From NCBI RefSeq assembly GCF_013407935.1, contig NZ_JACBZU010000001.1, positions 62,001 to 126,000 on the forward strand: 64,000 nucleotides of DNA. Direction: 5' to 3'. The notes beneath the pieces are model-generated. The model searched no databases. It saw only the letters and a program-made list of their open reading frames with translations, and was not told the origin of the DNA. The stretch's first letter is position 1. Every line of letters starts with the position of its first letter. Source of the DNA: Allomuricauda sp. ARW1Y1. Lineage in GTDB: Bacteria > Bacteroidota > Bacteroidia > Flavobacteriales > Flavobacteriaceae. Below, one piece after another: positions 63,733 through 64,000 of the stretch. The translations under genes and the position numbers were made by a program.

Positions 63733-64000
63733 ATGGCCCGTACTATTTTAGTTGTTGGAGCAGGCAAATCAACCTCTTACCTCTTGGATTATCTCCTTGA
63801 AAAATCAGCAGAAGAACAGATTCACCTCAATATCGGGGATCTTAACCCGGAGAACATTCCCGATAAATTTGCTTCACATCCCAACTGTACGGTCTTTCAA
63901 TTGGATATTTTCAACGAGACCGAACGCAAGAAAGCGGTTTCCGAAGCCTCCATTGTGGTTTCCATGCTGCCCGCCAGTCTGCACATCAATGTCGCACAAG
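63733..64000 (+). CDS. Saccharopine dehydrogenase-like protein (5' part only)
   Basis: The first 89 codons of a gene that runs off the window. The N-terminus MARTILVVGAGKSTSYLLDY is a Rossmann NAD(P)-binding motif (GAGKST in place of GAGGVG), followed by LNIGDLNPENIPDKF and a second strand VVSMLPASLHINVA, which fits saccharopine dehydrogenase/homospermidine-synthase-type proteins. ATG 63733 is the only reasonable start. It is divergent from the DUF423 gene (78 nt between starts). Confidence 0.75.
   Translation, partial: MARTILVVGAGKSTSYLLDYLLEKSAEEQIHLNIGDLNPENIPDKFASHPNCTVFQLDIFNETERKKAVSEASIVVSMLPASLHINVAQ

Noticed and set aside
1..64000. CRISPR arrays, tRNA/rRNA genes, insertion sequences, prophage or attachment sites
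   Set aside because: I looked for direct-repeat/spacer patterns, tRNA-like clover arms, transposase ORFs and phage genes by eye and saw none; a tRNAscan, CRISPR and IS search would settle this.

Overview
The window reads as a chromosomal segment of a marine-type member of the Flavobacteriaceae (Bacteroidota), close in character to Muricauda/Allomuricauda or Zobellia; the genus is an inference. The signs are a SusC/SusD pair, many lipoproteins, ASPIC/UnbV-FG-GAP proteins, type IX secretion (T9SS) sorting domains, Bacteroidota -7 promoter elements of the form TAnnTTTG, and families such as DUF4271, DUF4296 and HD-PycTM. No tRNA, rRNA, CRISPR array or insertion sequence was seen.

Layout. 1-17.4 kb is an outer-membrane uptake locus: a LacI-type regulator (cut by the window edge), a LacI-type operator, SusC (broken by one extra T), SusD, three tandem ~1,080-1,115-residue ASPIC/UnbV lipoproteins and a vanadium-haloperoxidase/PAP2-type lipoprotein. 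It has no recognisable polysaccharide-degrading enzyme. 17.4-22.9 kb holds a membrane-anchored SRPBCC/GyrI-like protein, a beta-propeller-like protein and a large three-part lipoprotein (phosphoesterase, kinase-like middle, outer-membrane barrel). 22.9-27.5 kb holds an HD-PycTM membrane protein, a GAF-domain protein and a second metallophosphoesterase, which may form a nucleotide-signalling island. 27.5-37.2 kb is mixed: class V aminotransferase-fold enzyme, membrane AraC regulator, acyltransferase 3, penicillin-acylase-like lipoprotein, a 27-residue membrane microprotein, TPM protein and an MsbA-like ABC exporter.

37.2-40.1 kb is an iron-sulfur/redox run: [2Fe-2S] ferredoxin, ferredoxin-NADP reductase, NifU-like scaffold and Mrp carrier. 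40.3-46.5 kb carries an amidase, the trmB/LysE/alkyltransferase-like cluster, a glycosyltransferase and a PhoB/PhoR-like two-component system. Next to it, 46.6-50.8 kb holds a TonB receptor and a lipoprotein. The gap between regulator and receptor carries five hexamers in strict 11-bp phase, the architecture of Pho boxes, so these genes may be one phosphate regulon. 50.9-53.4 kb has two proteins that are little more than a T9SS sorting domain, an orphan LuxE-like protein and a cupin.

53.5-64 kb is mostly housekeeping: tyrS, an epimerase, a DPM1-like/pyrC/DUF4296 operon, a GT39-type transferase, DUF4271 and hemD, pckA, DUF423 and the start of a saccharopine-dehydrogenase-like gene. Several clean terminators and two-part promoters are visible here.
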